Assembly: GCF_015024225.1 (NCBI RefSeq)
Contig: NZ_JACJGM010000007.1
Coordinates: 1 to 64,000, forward strand
Reading direction: 5' to 3'
Source: Nocardioides lijunqiniae
GTDB lineage: Bacteria; Actinomycetota; Actinomycetes; Propionibacteriales; Nocardioidaceae
Length of the DNA stretch: 64,000 nucleotides
Position 1 is the stretch's first letter, and every line of letters begins with the position of its first letter. Below the pieces are notes generated by a model, which saw only the letters and a program-made list of their open reading frames with translations, was not told the DNA's origin and made no database searches. Below are positions 56,841 to 64,000 of the stretch, piece after piece. The translations under genes and the position numbers were made by a program.

Positions 56841-58982
56841 TCAGCGCTTCTTGGACACCTTGACCGAGACCGACGAGCTGCCCGCGCGGTAGGTGCCGGA
56901 GCGGTCGCTCGCGGTCACCGTCAGCGTGAGCGTCTTGGCCCGGTCCTTCTTGGTCACCTTGTACGTGGACCGGGTGCTGACGACCTTGGAGCCGCGCTTC
57001 CAGACGTAGGCGTAGGTCACGCCCGCGGTCTCGTTCCACGCCCCGGTGGTGGCCGTGAGGGTCCTGCGCACGGCCGCCGTCCCGCTGATCCGGGGGGCGG
57101 TCACCGCCGCGAGCTGGTTGCTCAGGGTGAGGTTGACGCCGGTCACCCGGGCGCCGGACCTGGCCAGCACGCGCGTCGCGCCCGCGACGGTCCACGAGGA
57201 CTTCCAGAAGCGCTCGATCAGGGGCTGCCTGCTCACGCCGGCGTCGGACTCGTCGAAGGAGTCGTAGGCGTCTCCGTCCGCCGACACGAGGTAGGTGCCC
57301 GGGACCACGGCGGCGACGTAGTTGCCGGCCGCGTCCGGCTCGACGCGGTCGACCAGCCGTCCGGTCGCCGACCAGATGTCGACGGTCGTCTCGCTCCTGT
57401 CGACGCCCTTGACGCCCGAGACCGCGATCCTGCCCGAGAGCCGGGCATAGCGGGCGTTGAGGCTGGACCCGGCGTTCGCGGAGCCCTTGATCGGGACCGA
57501 GAACGTCCTGCCGGACTTGAAGCTCGTACCGCCCACCCACGAGGAGACCAGGTCCTCGCCGTGGACGTTCAGCTTGTACTGGCCCGGGGCGAGCGAGGTC
57601 ACGGGCGCGGTCCACGTCCCGTCGCGGCGGGTCTCGATGGACCCGACCTGGTTCCCGGTCAGGTCGAAGACACGCACCAGGCCCCGGTGGGCACCACCGG
57701 CGTCGTCGGTGACCTTGCCGTACAGCCCGCTCGTCGTGTCGAGGGGCGAACGCGTCATGACCGCGTTGGCGGTCGCCACGTCACTGGCCCCGAGCGTCAG
57801 CGTCGACGCGCTCGCGGGGACCGCGCGCTCGTCCTCCGGGTCGGCGGCGACGTTGCCGAAGTAGACGGTGGCGTACTCCCCCGTGCCGGAGGAGTAGTAG
57901 TAGTCCTCGCCGTCGCTGAACCGCAGCGTGAACGTGCCGCTGCCGAGGGGCTCGTTCCCGTCGCAGTCGACGTAGTCGCCGTACTCGCCGCCGTCGACGA
58001 TCTCGCAGTCGGCCGCGCTCGAGAAGCCGAAGGTGCCGTCGGCGCCCGTCTCCGTGCTGGCCACCTCCATCCACGAGTCGCCGACCCGCTCCAGGAGGTC
58101 GACGTCGGCGTTGTCGACCCGGACGCCGCCGGCGCCGGTCACGGTCCCGGAGATCCGCTGGGGCCCTGCGTCGCTCTCGGCCGGCAGGCTGGTCGCCGAC
58201 GCCGTGCTGGTCCTGCCGGCCGTGACGTTGAGGGTGCTGGCGGCCTCCGCGGTGCCGCCCCCCACCCACGTCGTCCGGGAGTAGTCGCAGCCGTAGCCGT
58301 CCTCCTCGTCGTAGGAGCAGGACTGGGAGTCGCGGTCGACCACCCGCAGCTTGTAGGAGCCGGGGACCAGGTTGGCCTGCCAGGACTCCGTGACGGTCTT
58401 CGCCGGGCCGTCGTCGTACTCGTCCTCGTAGCTGTCCACACGGATCTGGGTCACGTACTGGGCGGTGCCGTCCTCGATGGAGGCGGTCGTCACGGTCGAG
58501 CGGTACACCTGCACGTAGGCGTCGAGGTCGCCGTCGGTGAGCTGGGAGACGCTGCCGGCGATCCGGCCGTAGCTGGCGCCGATCGGGGTGAGCTCGATGC
58601 CGGCGCCCTGCCAGGGGCTCTCGGCGCTGAGGACCCGCGCGGTGCTGAACCGGTCGACGTGCGCGCCGGAGGGGTCGTGGGCCTTGGCGGTGTACGACCC
58701 CAGGTCCAGACCCTCGAAGCGCACCTGGCCGCCGCCCTCGTCCTCCACGGTGGCCGGGTTGTCGACCGGGGTGGTGCTCGTGGTGACCGCCTTGCCCGTG
58801 GCGGTGCTGTACAGCGTCACCTGGACCCCGGGCAGCTCGTCGCCGGAGTACTGGTCGCGCACCTGGACGCTCAGCTCCCCGGGTCCCGCGGCCAGGGCGG
58901 CGTCCATGGCCGGGATCCATCCCAGCGGCGTCAGCACCAGGCCGGACGCGGCAGCCGTCACGAGCACCTTCGTGCGCTTCAT
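56841..58982 (-). CDS. Large secreted repeat protein (carboxypeptidase-regulatory-like and Ig-like domains)
   Basis: A 713-residue exported protein. A signal peptide (MKRTKVLVTAAASGLVLTPLG...) is followed by several carboxypeptidase-regulatory-like or prealbumin-like beta domains (e.g. ELSVQVRDQYSGDELPGVQVTLYS; RISGTVTGAGGVRVDNADVDLLE; LYGKVTDDAGGAHRGLVRVFDL) rich in Asp/Tyr, and a C-terminal Ig-like domain ending in SVKVSKKR. No transmembrane or sortase signal is seen, so it may be released or loosely attached. ATG with AGGGGAAC upstream. Probably a surface or matrix protein. Confidence 0.8.
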   Translation of the reverse strand: MKRTKVLVTAAASGLVLTPLGWIPAMDAALAAGPGELSVQVRDQYSGDELPGVQVTLYSTATGKAVTTSTTPVDNPATVEDEGGGQVRFEGLDLGSYTAKAHDPSGAHVDRFSTARVLSAESPWQGAGIELTPIGASYGRIAGSVSQLTDGDLDAYVQVYRSTVTTASIEDGTAQYVTQIRVDSYEDEYDDGPAKTVTESWQANLVPGSYKLRVVDRDSQSCSYDEEDGYGCDYSRTTWVGGGTAEAASTLNVTAGRTSTASATSLPAESDAGPQRISGTVTGAGGVRVDNADVDLLERVGDSWMEVASTETGADGTFGFSSAADCEIVDGGEYGDYVDCDGNEPLGSGTFTLRFSDGEDYYYSSGTGEYATVYFGNVAADPEDERAVPASASTLTLGASDVATANAVMTRSPLDTTSGLYGKVTDDAGGAHRGLVRVFDLTGNQVGSIETRRDGTWTAPVTSLAPGQYKLNVHGEDLVSSWVGGTSFKSGRTFSVPIKGSANAGSSLNARYARLSGRIAVSGVKGVDRSETTVDIWSATGRLVDRVEPDAAGNYVAAVVPGTYLVSADGDAYDSFDESDAGVSRQPLIERFWKSSWTVAGATRVLARSGARVTGVNLTLSNQLAAVTAPRISGTAAVRRTLTATTGAWNETAGVTYAYVWKRGSKVVSTRSTYKVTKKDRAKTLTLTVTASDRSGTYRAGSSSVSVKVSKKR

Positions 58983-59324
58983 CTGTTCCCCTTGTGGCAT
59001 GCCCGAGTCGGCGACGTCACTCCCGCCGGCCCCCGCCGGCGGCGTCAAGGTACCCACGCACGAGCCCGCGCGAGGCGGATATGCGAGAACCTCGGCGCCC
59101 GGTCCATACCGCCGGGACCGAGCACGGTGGAACCCGGGACGCCGGGCACGGCGACGTGCTAGCGCCACCTCGCGATCGGTGCATCCTCGGCATCGTTTCC
59201 GCAGAATTAACGTCCCGAATGACTGTCGCTTCCCCCGCTTCGCGCGGGACTCGCGTGTAATGGGGGTCCACGGGCAGGCTCGACGGGCCGTCCACGGCAC
59301 GCGTACGCGTCTCGGGAGGTCGCC
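58983..59324. other. 342-bp intergenic region between divergent secreted-protein genes
   Basis: Both flanking genes read outward from this region. It is less GC-rich around 59190-59260 and probably carries both promoters, but I see no clear TANNNT at leaderless distance, no strong palindrome and no repeat. The ATG at 59325 is preceded by GGGAGGTCGCC (GGGAGG at 59311-59316). Confidence 0.6.
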
Positions 59325-60593
59325 ATGCAGCACCGGCTCGGCACGCTGGGCATCACCCTGGGGACGATGCTGCTGACCGTGGGGACCCTGTCGGGGGGCG
59401 CCCAGGCGACGGTGCGCACCGTCGACGCTCCCCGTGTCACCGCGACCGGCGCCCAGGACCTCCGCACGGCCCTGCGCGGCCCCGCGGCGCGCCCGCGGCC
59501 CGCCCGCGCACCTGCTCGCAGCGGCTCCGGGATCGTGGCGCTCGACTGGAGCGACCTCGACGACACGCCCCGTCCCGCCCGCGGCGACTACCTGGTCATG
59601 CAGCCCTGGGAGTACGCGCGCATCCCGGCCCTCAAGGCGGCCAACCCCCGGCTGCGCGTCCTCATGTACAAGGACGCGGCCGCGACCGTCGTCGAGGCGC
59701 ACGAGACCGGCCTCTACCCCACGGGCGTCGGCTACCGCGAGGCCTCGACGCACCCGCGGTGGTTCCTCACCGACCGCGCCGGCCGGCGCCTGGAGTGGTC
59801 GGACTGGCGTGGCCTGTACCCGATGAACGTCGCCGACGCCGGCTACCAGCGGGCCTGGGGCGACAACGTCCTGGCCGAGCTGCGCGCGCACGACTGGGAC
59901 GGCGTCTCGATCGACGACACCCTGACCTACCTGAGCCACCCCACCGTCGACGACCGCGTCTCCACGCAGATCCCCGACGACGCCACGATGTACCGCGCCA
60001 CCGAGTCGTTCCTCGCCACCATCGGGCCCCGGCTGCGGGGCGCCGGCTACCTCGCGGTCCCCAACGTCACCGTCGAGTGGGACACCTGGCGCTCGACCCT
60101 CACGGACTGGAGCCGCTACGTCTCCGGCTGGGAGAACGAGTACTTCGTGAAGTGGGGTCTGGACCGCGAGACCCGCTTCCACGACGCCGACTGGGAGTGG
60201 AAGATGCGGATGGCCGCCTGGTGCGCGGCGCGCCGGCTCCCGCTGCTGGCGATCACCTACAGCAGCCGCTCGGACCGCGCGACGATGCGCTATCACCGCG
60301 CCACCTGGCTGCTGACCTGGAACGGCCGCACCGGCGCGAGCATCTTCGTGCCCGCCGAGGAGGGCGCCAGCCACTGGTCGCCCCGCGCCAACACGCGGCT
60401 CGGCGCGCCGCGCGGCAAGCCACGCGAGCGCGACGGCGTGTGGCGGCGGGCCTACGCGCGCGGGCTGGTGCTCGTGAACCCCACGACCCACGCCCGCCGG
60501 GTCACGGTGCCCCGCGGCTACCGCACCAGGAGCGGCACGGTCGTGCGCAGCGTGCGCCTCGGGCCGCGCACGGCGCGCCTGCTCCGCCGCTGA
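59325..60593 (+). CDS. Secreted putative glycoside hydrolase (GHL15-like)
   Basis: A 422-residue exported protein. Signal peptide 1-28 (LGITLGTMLLTVGTLSGGAQA), then a TIM-barrel-like domain: IVALDWSDLDDT, YLVMQPWEYARIPALKAANPRLRVLMYKD, WGDNVLAELRAHDWDGVSIDDTL (acidic DD in the strand-4 position) and WENEYFVKWG. These match the hypothetical glycosyl hydrolase group 15 family, suggesting polysaccharide hydrolysis, perhaps of a matrix glycan. A basic C-terminus (VRLGPRTARLLRR) ends the protein. Confidence 0.78.
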   Translation: MQHRLGTLGITLGTMLLTVGTLSGGAQATVRTVDAPRVTATGAQDLRTALRGPAARPRPARAPARSGSGIVALDWSDLDDTPRPARGDYLVMQPWEYARIPALKAANPRLRVLMYKDAAATVVEAHETGLYPTGVGYREASTHPRWFLTDRAGRRLEWSDWRGLYPMNVADAGYQRAWGDNVLAELRAHDWDGVSIDDTLTYLSHPTVDDRVSTQIPDDATMYRATESFLATIGPRLRGAGYLAVPNVTVEWDTWRSTLTDWSRYVSGWENEYFVKWGLDRETRFHDADWEWKMRMAAWCAARRLPLLAITYSSRSDRATMRYHRATWLLTWNGRTGASIFVPAEEGASHWSPRANTRLGAPRGKPRERDGVWRRAYARGLVLVNPTTHARRVTVPRGYRTRSGTVVRSVRLGPRTARLLRR

Positions 60594-60600
60594 GCCGCGC

Positions 60601-61398
60601 TCAGCGCGGGGCCACCCGGAAGACCGGCCACCCGATCTCGGTGCGCCATGCCGAGGCGTCGGCGGTGTCGCGCGGCCCGACCAGGTAGGTCTCGCGGACC
60701 GGCCCGGCGACGGCGAGGACGTTGCCCACCACCCAGCTGCCGACCTCGCCGTAGGTGACGTCGATGTCGTCGTGCTCCCCGACGTGGGTGGTCACGGCCA
60801 GCTCGACGGCCGGCAGCGTCACGGGCTGGACGCGCCCGCTGCTCGGCGGGCGGTCGGTCGGCAGGTAGACGAGCATGCGTCCTCGCCCGACCTCGAAGAG
60901 AGCGTTGTCGTAGAGCCCGCCCGGGGCGCCGGTCGACCCTGCCACGGTCGCGTCGAGCTCGGCCATCGCGCCGGCGTACCAGGAGAGGACGTGGTCGTGG
61001 TCGACGTCGCCCTGGACCGCGGCCACCGTGGTCTGCGGCACGGTGCGCAGCTCCACGTCCACCGGCGCCGGCGCGGGACGCAGCAGCCGCCGCAGCGAGG
61101 CCACGGCCGCGCGGGTGCGGTCGAGCTCCGACTCCAGCCGCTCCAGGTGGCCGGCCACCAGCGTGGCCCGGACGTCCGGGTCGGGCGTGCCCACGATCCG
61201 GCGTACCTCCGCCAGGGGGACGTCGAGCTCGCGGAGCCGGTGGATGACCTGGGCGGTCGGGATCTGCTCCGCGGCGTAGTAGCGGTAGCCCGTCGCTGGG
61301 TCCACCGTCGCGGGCACCAGGAGGTCCGCGTCGTGGTAGCGGCGCAGCGTGCGCACGCTCAGGTGGGTGAGGCGGGAGAACTCCCCGATCGCCAGCAT
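60601..61398 (-). CDS. MerR-family regulator with GyrI-like effector domain
   Basis: A 265-residue BmrR/BltR-type regulator: MLAIGEFSRLTHLSVRTLRRYHDADLLVPATVDPATGYRYYAAEQI is the winged-helix start, followed by the coiled coil (about 80-115) and a GyrI-like ligand domain (about 120-265) that binds hydrophobic or drug-like molecules. It is divergent from a SnoaL-like gene, with a MerR-style operator between them. Confidence 0.92.
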   Translation of the reverse strand: MLAIGEFSRLTHLSVRTLRRYHDADLLVPATVDPATGYRYYAAEQIPTAQVIHRLRELDVPLAEVRRIVGTPDPDVRATLVAGHLERLESELDRTRAAVASLRRLLRPAPAPVDVELRTVPQTTVAAVQGDVDHDHVLSWYAGAMAELDATVAGSTGAPGGLYDNALFEVGRGRMLVYLPTDRPPSSGRVQPVTLPAVELAVTTHVGEHDDIDVTYGEVGSWVVGNVLAVAGPVRETYLVGPRDTADASAWRTEIGWPVFRVAPR

Positions 61399-61411
61399 GC
61401 GTGAAGTCTGC

Positions 61412-61432
61412 ACTCTCCCCCCCGGGGAGACT
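61412..61432. promoter_or_regulatory. MerR-type operator
   Basis: ACTCTCCCC (61412-61420) and GGGGAGACT (61424-61432) form 9-bp arms with one mismatch around CCC, the pattern of MerR-family operators. Further on, CCAGGAC with GACCCT and the matching AGGGTCCTGG near 61434-61474 form a second inverted pair next to the SnoaL-like start. Confidence 0.7.
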
Positions 61433-61476
61433 CCAGGACTTGACCCTCCCTCGGCGGGACGCCGCAGGGTCCTGGC

Positions 61477-61830
61477 ATGACCACCTCGACGCACATCTCC
61501 CCCACGCAGCTCCCCGCCACGATCCGGGCCTACCTCGCCGCGCACGCCGCCGGCGAGACCGACGCCGCGATCCGCACCTTCGCCCCGGACGCCGTCGTCG
61601 TCGACGACGGCAGCACCTACCGCGGGACCGACGAGGTCCTGCGGTTCCTGACCAAGGCCGGCGCCGGCTTCACCTACACGACCGAGCTCGTCGGCGCCGA
61701 GCGCGTCGACGACGAGCACTGGGTCGCCGTCAACCGCCTGGAGGGCGACTTCCCCGGCGGCCTCGTGGACCTCCGCTACCGCGTCACCCTGGTCGACGAC
61801 CTCATCGCCGAGCTCGTCATCGCGCCGTGA
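61477..61830 (+). CDS. SnoaL/NTF2-like fold protein
   Basis: A 117-residue NTF2-like single-domain protein: IRAYLAAHAAGETDAAIRTFAPDAVVVDDGSTYRGTDEVLRFL is the typical SnoaL-like N-terminal pattern. Such proteins are polyketide cyclases, isomerases or binders; catalytic residues are not evident. Its ATG follows the divergent MerR operator, so it is probably induced by the MerR ligand. Confidence 0.88.
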   Translation: MTTSTHISPTQLPATIRAYLAAHAAGETDAAIRTFAPDAVVVDDGSTYRGTDEVLRFLTKAGAGFTYTTELVGAERVDDEHWVAVNRLEGDFPGGLVDLRYRVTLVDDLIAELVIAP

Positions 61831-61845
61831 GCCCAGGGCACCGCG

Positions 61846-62916
61846 TCACGGCGCCGACGGGTCGACGCCGAGGTTGACCTCACGGTCGTCGCTCTCGTCG
61901 GTGGTGCGCTCGCAGGTCCCGGCGAGGTCGCAGCGGACCACCGTCGAGACGTAGACCGTCTCGCCGCGCGCGTCGTCGCCCACGCCGACGCTCACCTCGG
62001 CCAGCACGTGCTGGTCGTCCTCGAAGTAGGGAGCCGAGTCCATGTCGACCCACGCGGCGCAGCGCCGGGGACGGCCCGTGCACCGCGAGTAGATCTGCTG
62101 CAGGTTGGCGAGCTCGGGGGCGACCGCGAAGGGGATCTTGAGCACGACCTTCTTGTCCGCCACGGTCCTGACCTGCACGAAGTAGCGGTCCTCCCCACCG
62201 GCGGCGTCCTCGAACCCGATCGAGACGCGGTGGACGCCGTCCGGGGAGAGCGCGCCGGCGTCGGCCGGCAGCTTCGCCTTCCCGTAGTAGACGTCGAGCG
62301 CGGCCTGGTCGGCCGGGTCGAGCCCGGAGGGCTCGACGGGCGACGTCAGCTTCTGCAGCTCCTCACCGGAGCGCACGTCGATCTCCCGGACGACGCGCCG
62401 CCCGGTCCCGCGGTCGTCGAAGTTGACCCAGAGGTGACCCGTCTCCTCCACCAGGATCGGCGGGTAGCTGTAGCTCTCGTAGCCGCCCGTGCCCAGCCGT
62501 TGCGCGTGGCCGGACTCGTCGACGGCCCAGAAGCTGGTGAGGGAGTCGCCCGGCGCGGCGCCGGTGACCACGACCCGCCCGTCGACGGTGCCCATGATCT
62601 GCACGCTCGTCCCGGGCAGGTCCGTCTCGAGCGGGCGCCCGTCGAGGACGAGGGTCGTGCCGACGGCGCGGTCGATCGCCGGCGGCTTGCCCAGGGGCAG
62701 CTCGAACGGGTCGACGACGCCCTCGGGCAGCGGGGCGGACTTCGGCGTGAAGGCGGCCTTGGAGGGCGCCGCCGACGCCGGGGCCGACGACGTGGACGAC
62801 GGGGCGGAGGACGGGCCGTCGGACTCCTCCTCCCCACACGCGGCGAGCGCGCCGGCGAGGGCCGTGACCGTGACGGCGACGAGCGCCAACCGACGTGAGC
62901 GGGAGCGGAGCTGCAT
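61846..62916 (-). CDS. Lipoprotein of unknown function
   Basis: A 356-residue lipoprotein with lipobox AGALAAC (Cys27), a Ser/Ala/Pro-rich linker (about 30-62) and a beta-rich domain. Recognisable stretches: TTLVLDGRPLETDLPGTSVQIMGTVDGRVVVTG, GHLWVNFDDRGTGRRVVREIDVRSGEELQKL, and CTGRPRRCAAWVDMDSAPYFEDDQHVLAEVS with a likely disulfide. The pattern suggests a beta-propeller, but I cannot assign it. GAGGAG precedes the ATG. Convergent with the SnoaL-like gene. Confidence 0.85.
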   Translation of the reverse strand: MQLRSRSRRLALVAVTVTALAGALAACGEEESDGPSSAPSSTSSAPASAAPSKAAFTPKSAPLPEGVVDPFELPLGKPPAIDRAVGTTLVLDGRPLETDLPGTSVQIMGTVDGRVVVTGAAPGDSLTSFWAVDESGHAQRLGTGGYESYSYPPILVEETGHLWVNFDDRGTGRRVVREIDVRSGEELQKLTSPVEPSGLDPADQAALDVYYGKAKLPADAGALSPDGVHRVSIGFEDAAGGEDRYFVQVRTVADKKVVLKIPFAVAPELANLQQIYSRCTGRPRRCAAWVDMDSAPYFEDDQHVLAEVSVGVGDDARGETVYVSTVVRCDLAGTCERTTDESDDREVNLGVDPSAP

Positions 62917-63020
62917 GGCGTTCTCCTCGGGTGGGGCGGTGGGCGACGGCAGTCGCGTCGAGGTAGGACGCACCGGCGTGGCAGAAGGTTGCCCCGTTCG
63001 GGGGCTCCCCACACGCAACG

Positions 63021-63050
63021 GAGCCGTCCCGACCGAGGTCGGGACGGCTC
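63021..63050 (-). terminator. Transcription terminator of ssrA
   Basis: Perfect 14-bp arms GAGCCGTCCCGACC (63021-63034) and GGTCGGGACGGCTC (63037-63050) form a very stable hairpin 25 bp beyond the tmRNA 3' end. There is no strong T-run, as is common in this group. Confidence 0.85.
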
Positions 63051-63074
63051 ACATGCTTCAAGAGGGCGAACGAG

Positions 63075-63442
63075 TGGAGCTGGCGGGAATCGAACCCGCG
63101 TCCTCGAGCGTCGAACCAGGTCTTCTCCGGGTGCAGTTCGTGATGTCGCTTTTCTCGGCCCCGGGGCTCGCACGAACACGTCCCCGACAGGCTCAGTCAC
63201 GGAAAAGTCCCGCTCAACCTCCGCGACGCGGATTGAGCAGCAAGCCTCCTAGATGACGCCAGTACCCGGGACGGAGGCAGGTGCCCGGACTGACGCTTCG
63301 ATCACTGCTCAGGCAGCGAGAGCGAAGGAACTGCGATTGGTGTTGGCAGTTATAGGTTTCCAACGAGCGTTTACGAGATGACGTTGGCTCCTCGACCCGC
63401 TTCTCCTGGAACTAACGTCCCAAGTCGAAACCGATCAGCCCC
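63075..63442 (-). ncRNA. ssrA: tmRNA (ssrA)
   Basis: A 368-nt transfer-messenger RNA on the minus strand. The 5' end GGGGCTG (63442-63436) pairs with CAGCTCC (63082-63076) as the acceptor stem, followed by discriminator A; CCA is not encoded. The T-arm GGTTCGATTCCCGCC-like region and D-arm GATCGGTTTCGACTTGG are present. The tag frame at 63347-63309 reads Ala-Asn-Thr-Asn-Arg-Ser-Ser-Phe-Ala-Leu-Ala-Ala then TGA, so the peptide added to stalled chains ends ALAA, a Clp-protease signal. Confidence 0.97.
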
Positions 63443-63459
63443 TCTTGAGTTATGAGGAC

Positions 63460-63465
63460 AGTCTA
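63460..63465 (-). promoter_or_regulatory. Possible -10 (TAGACT) of ssrA
   Basis: TAGACT on the minus strand lies 17 bp before the mature 5' end; the precursor would be trimmed by RNase P. The same hexamer precedes tRNA-Leu at 3880-3885. Confidence 0.45.
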
Positions 63466-63519
63466 CGGGTCCCACCCCGGGTCGCGAAGCCACACGGCCG
63501 GTGGGCGCGCCCACGCCCG

Positions 63520-63915
63520 TCAGGCGGGGGGCTCTGGAGCACTCGGGACGTCCTCGAAGGCCATGCCCCGCTCCGCGACCGAGGCCGCGTGCGCCCGCCA
63601 CGCGTCGCGATGAGCGCTCCGGACCGCTTCCCGGGTCGCTTCGTCCGCGTCCTGCGGGAACACGAGGAACTCGGACGGGGCCGGCATCGACTCCGACGTG
63701 CCGTCGGGGCGCACCAGCTCCCAGCGCTCGTTGGTCATCCGGTGCGACGCCCGAAACTCCAGGCTCCCGTCGTCGTGCCAGCGCCAACGGACCGTCCACC
63801 CGGCCGTCCGCAGGTGCCCGTCCGCGCGCGCCTCGACGGCGCCGGGCGGCAGCTCCAGCCCCCAGTGGGCGAAGTACTGCGCGAACGCCAGGGCGGTCGG
63901 CGTCGTCGGGCTCAC
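63520..63915 (-). CDS. Hypothetical protein
   Basis: A 131-residue soluble protein that I do not recognise. It starts SPTTPTALAFAQYFAHWGLELPPGAVEARADGHLRTAGWTVRWRW and ends with a Pro-rich VPSAPEPPA. The fold appears alpha/beta with several Trp residues. The GTG overlaps the stop of the upstream amidohydrolase gene (GTGA), so the two are co-transcribed. Confidence 0.8.
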   Translation of the reverse strand: MSPTTPTALAFAQYFAHWGLELPPGAVEARADGHLRTAGWTVRWRWHDDGSLEFRASHRMTNERWELVRPDGTSESMPAPSEFLVFPQDADEATREAVRSAHRDAWRAHAASVAERGMAFEDVPSAPEPPA

Positions 63916-64000
63916 GGAGCGGCGCCGAACAGGCGGACCCCGTTGTGCCAGCAGACGTCGCGCAGCCAGTCGTCGCCGAGGTCGAGGCGGGCCAGGCCCT
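63912..64000 (-). CDS. Amidohydrolase-like protein, 3' end only
   Basis: The last 28 codons of a gene that extends beyond the window. They read LARLDLGDDWLRDVCWHNGVRLFG followed by AAP, which is typical of the C-terminal end of amidohydrolase-2-type metal-dependent hydrolases (WHNG-x-RLFG). The stop (63912-63914) overlaps the GTG of the following gene. The metal site is not in view. Confidence 0.6.
   Translation of the reverse strand, partial: GLARLDLGDDWLRDVCWHNGVRLFGAAP

Overview
The window is high-GC DNA from an actinobacterium. A member of the Nocardioidaceae (Nocardioides-like) is the best guess, based on the actinobacterial order clpS-DUF2017-mec-cysO-cysM-murI-Rv1339-like-rph-rdgB, DtxR/IdeR-type iron boxes, many GTG starts, many apparently leaderless promoters (TANNNT 6-8 bp before the start codon), and families such as DUF3039, DUF3152 and DUF2017. 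No phage, integrase, insertion sequence or CRISPR array was seen. The mobile-looking content is short non-coding repeats: REP-like units, a 106-bp element with inverted ends, a 32-bp palindrome, and inverted repeats around one nuclease-like gene.

Layout. 1-278 is repeat DNA. 279-3292 (minus) is a cobalt/nickel ECF transporter (cbiM, PDGLE protein, cbiQ, cbiO) that runs into a DUF3618 protein and a GroES-like protein. 3373-6804 holds bcp, tRNA-Leu(UAG), a membrane protein, an acyltransferase and a BASS-family transporter. 6774-8149 is rph-rdgB. 8192-11916 is an ABC-2 transporter divergent from a two-component system. 11920-19122 carries the Rv1339-like phosphodiesterase, murI, a secreted phosphodiesterase, a DUF3152 protease-like protein, cysM, a NYN-domain gene, cysO, mec, DUF2017 and clpS. 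19149-26104 holds an enoyl-CoA hydratase, a repeat-flanked nuclease-like gene, a regulator-MFS pair, hppD with an Lrp regulator, and a PaaI thioesterase divergent from an HxlR regulator. 26086-30036 is an iron-siderophore importer under an iron box. 30129-34861 holds IclR and TetR regulators, a helicase, DUF3039, YqgE and a hypothetical gene. 34862-35917 is a repeat island.

35918-42804 contains a DUF3048 lipoprotein, a FabG-like reductase, a HIT protein, an MFS carrier, an ABC exporter under a second iron box, and an M15-type secreted peptidase. 42886-50879 is a sugar/redox locus: an epimerase of the dTDP-rhamnose 4-epimerase type, a GT-C-like membrane protein, a GT2 enzyme, a DUF2064 transferase, a lipoprotein, two methyltransferases and a polytopic molybdoenzyme with an internal twin-arginine segment. 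Another repeat island follows (50880-51249). 51250-64000 holds a GNAT enzyme, RNase J, RF3, a sulfotransferase-like/TIGR03032-like fusion, two large secreted proteins, a MerR regulator with a SnoaL-like protein, a lipoprotein, the tmRNA gene, a hypothetical gene and the end of an amidohydrolase gene.

Working together. mec-cysO-cysM is the protein-bound route to cysteine. The importer (26-30 kb) and the ABC exporter (39.6-41.4 kb) each have an iron box over the predicted -10 element, so both are probably induced by iron limitation. The molybdoenzyme locus (46.8-50.9 kb) is the most interesting poorly described gene set.
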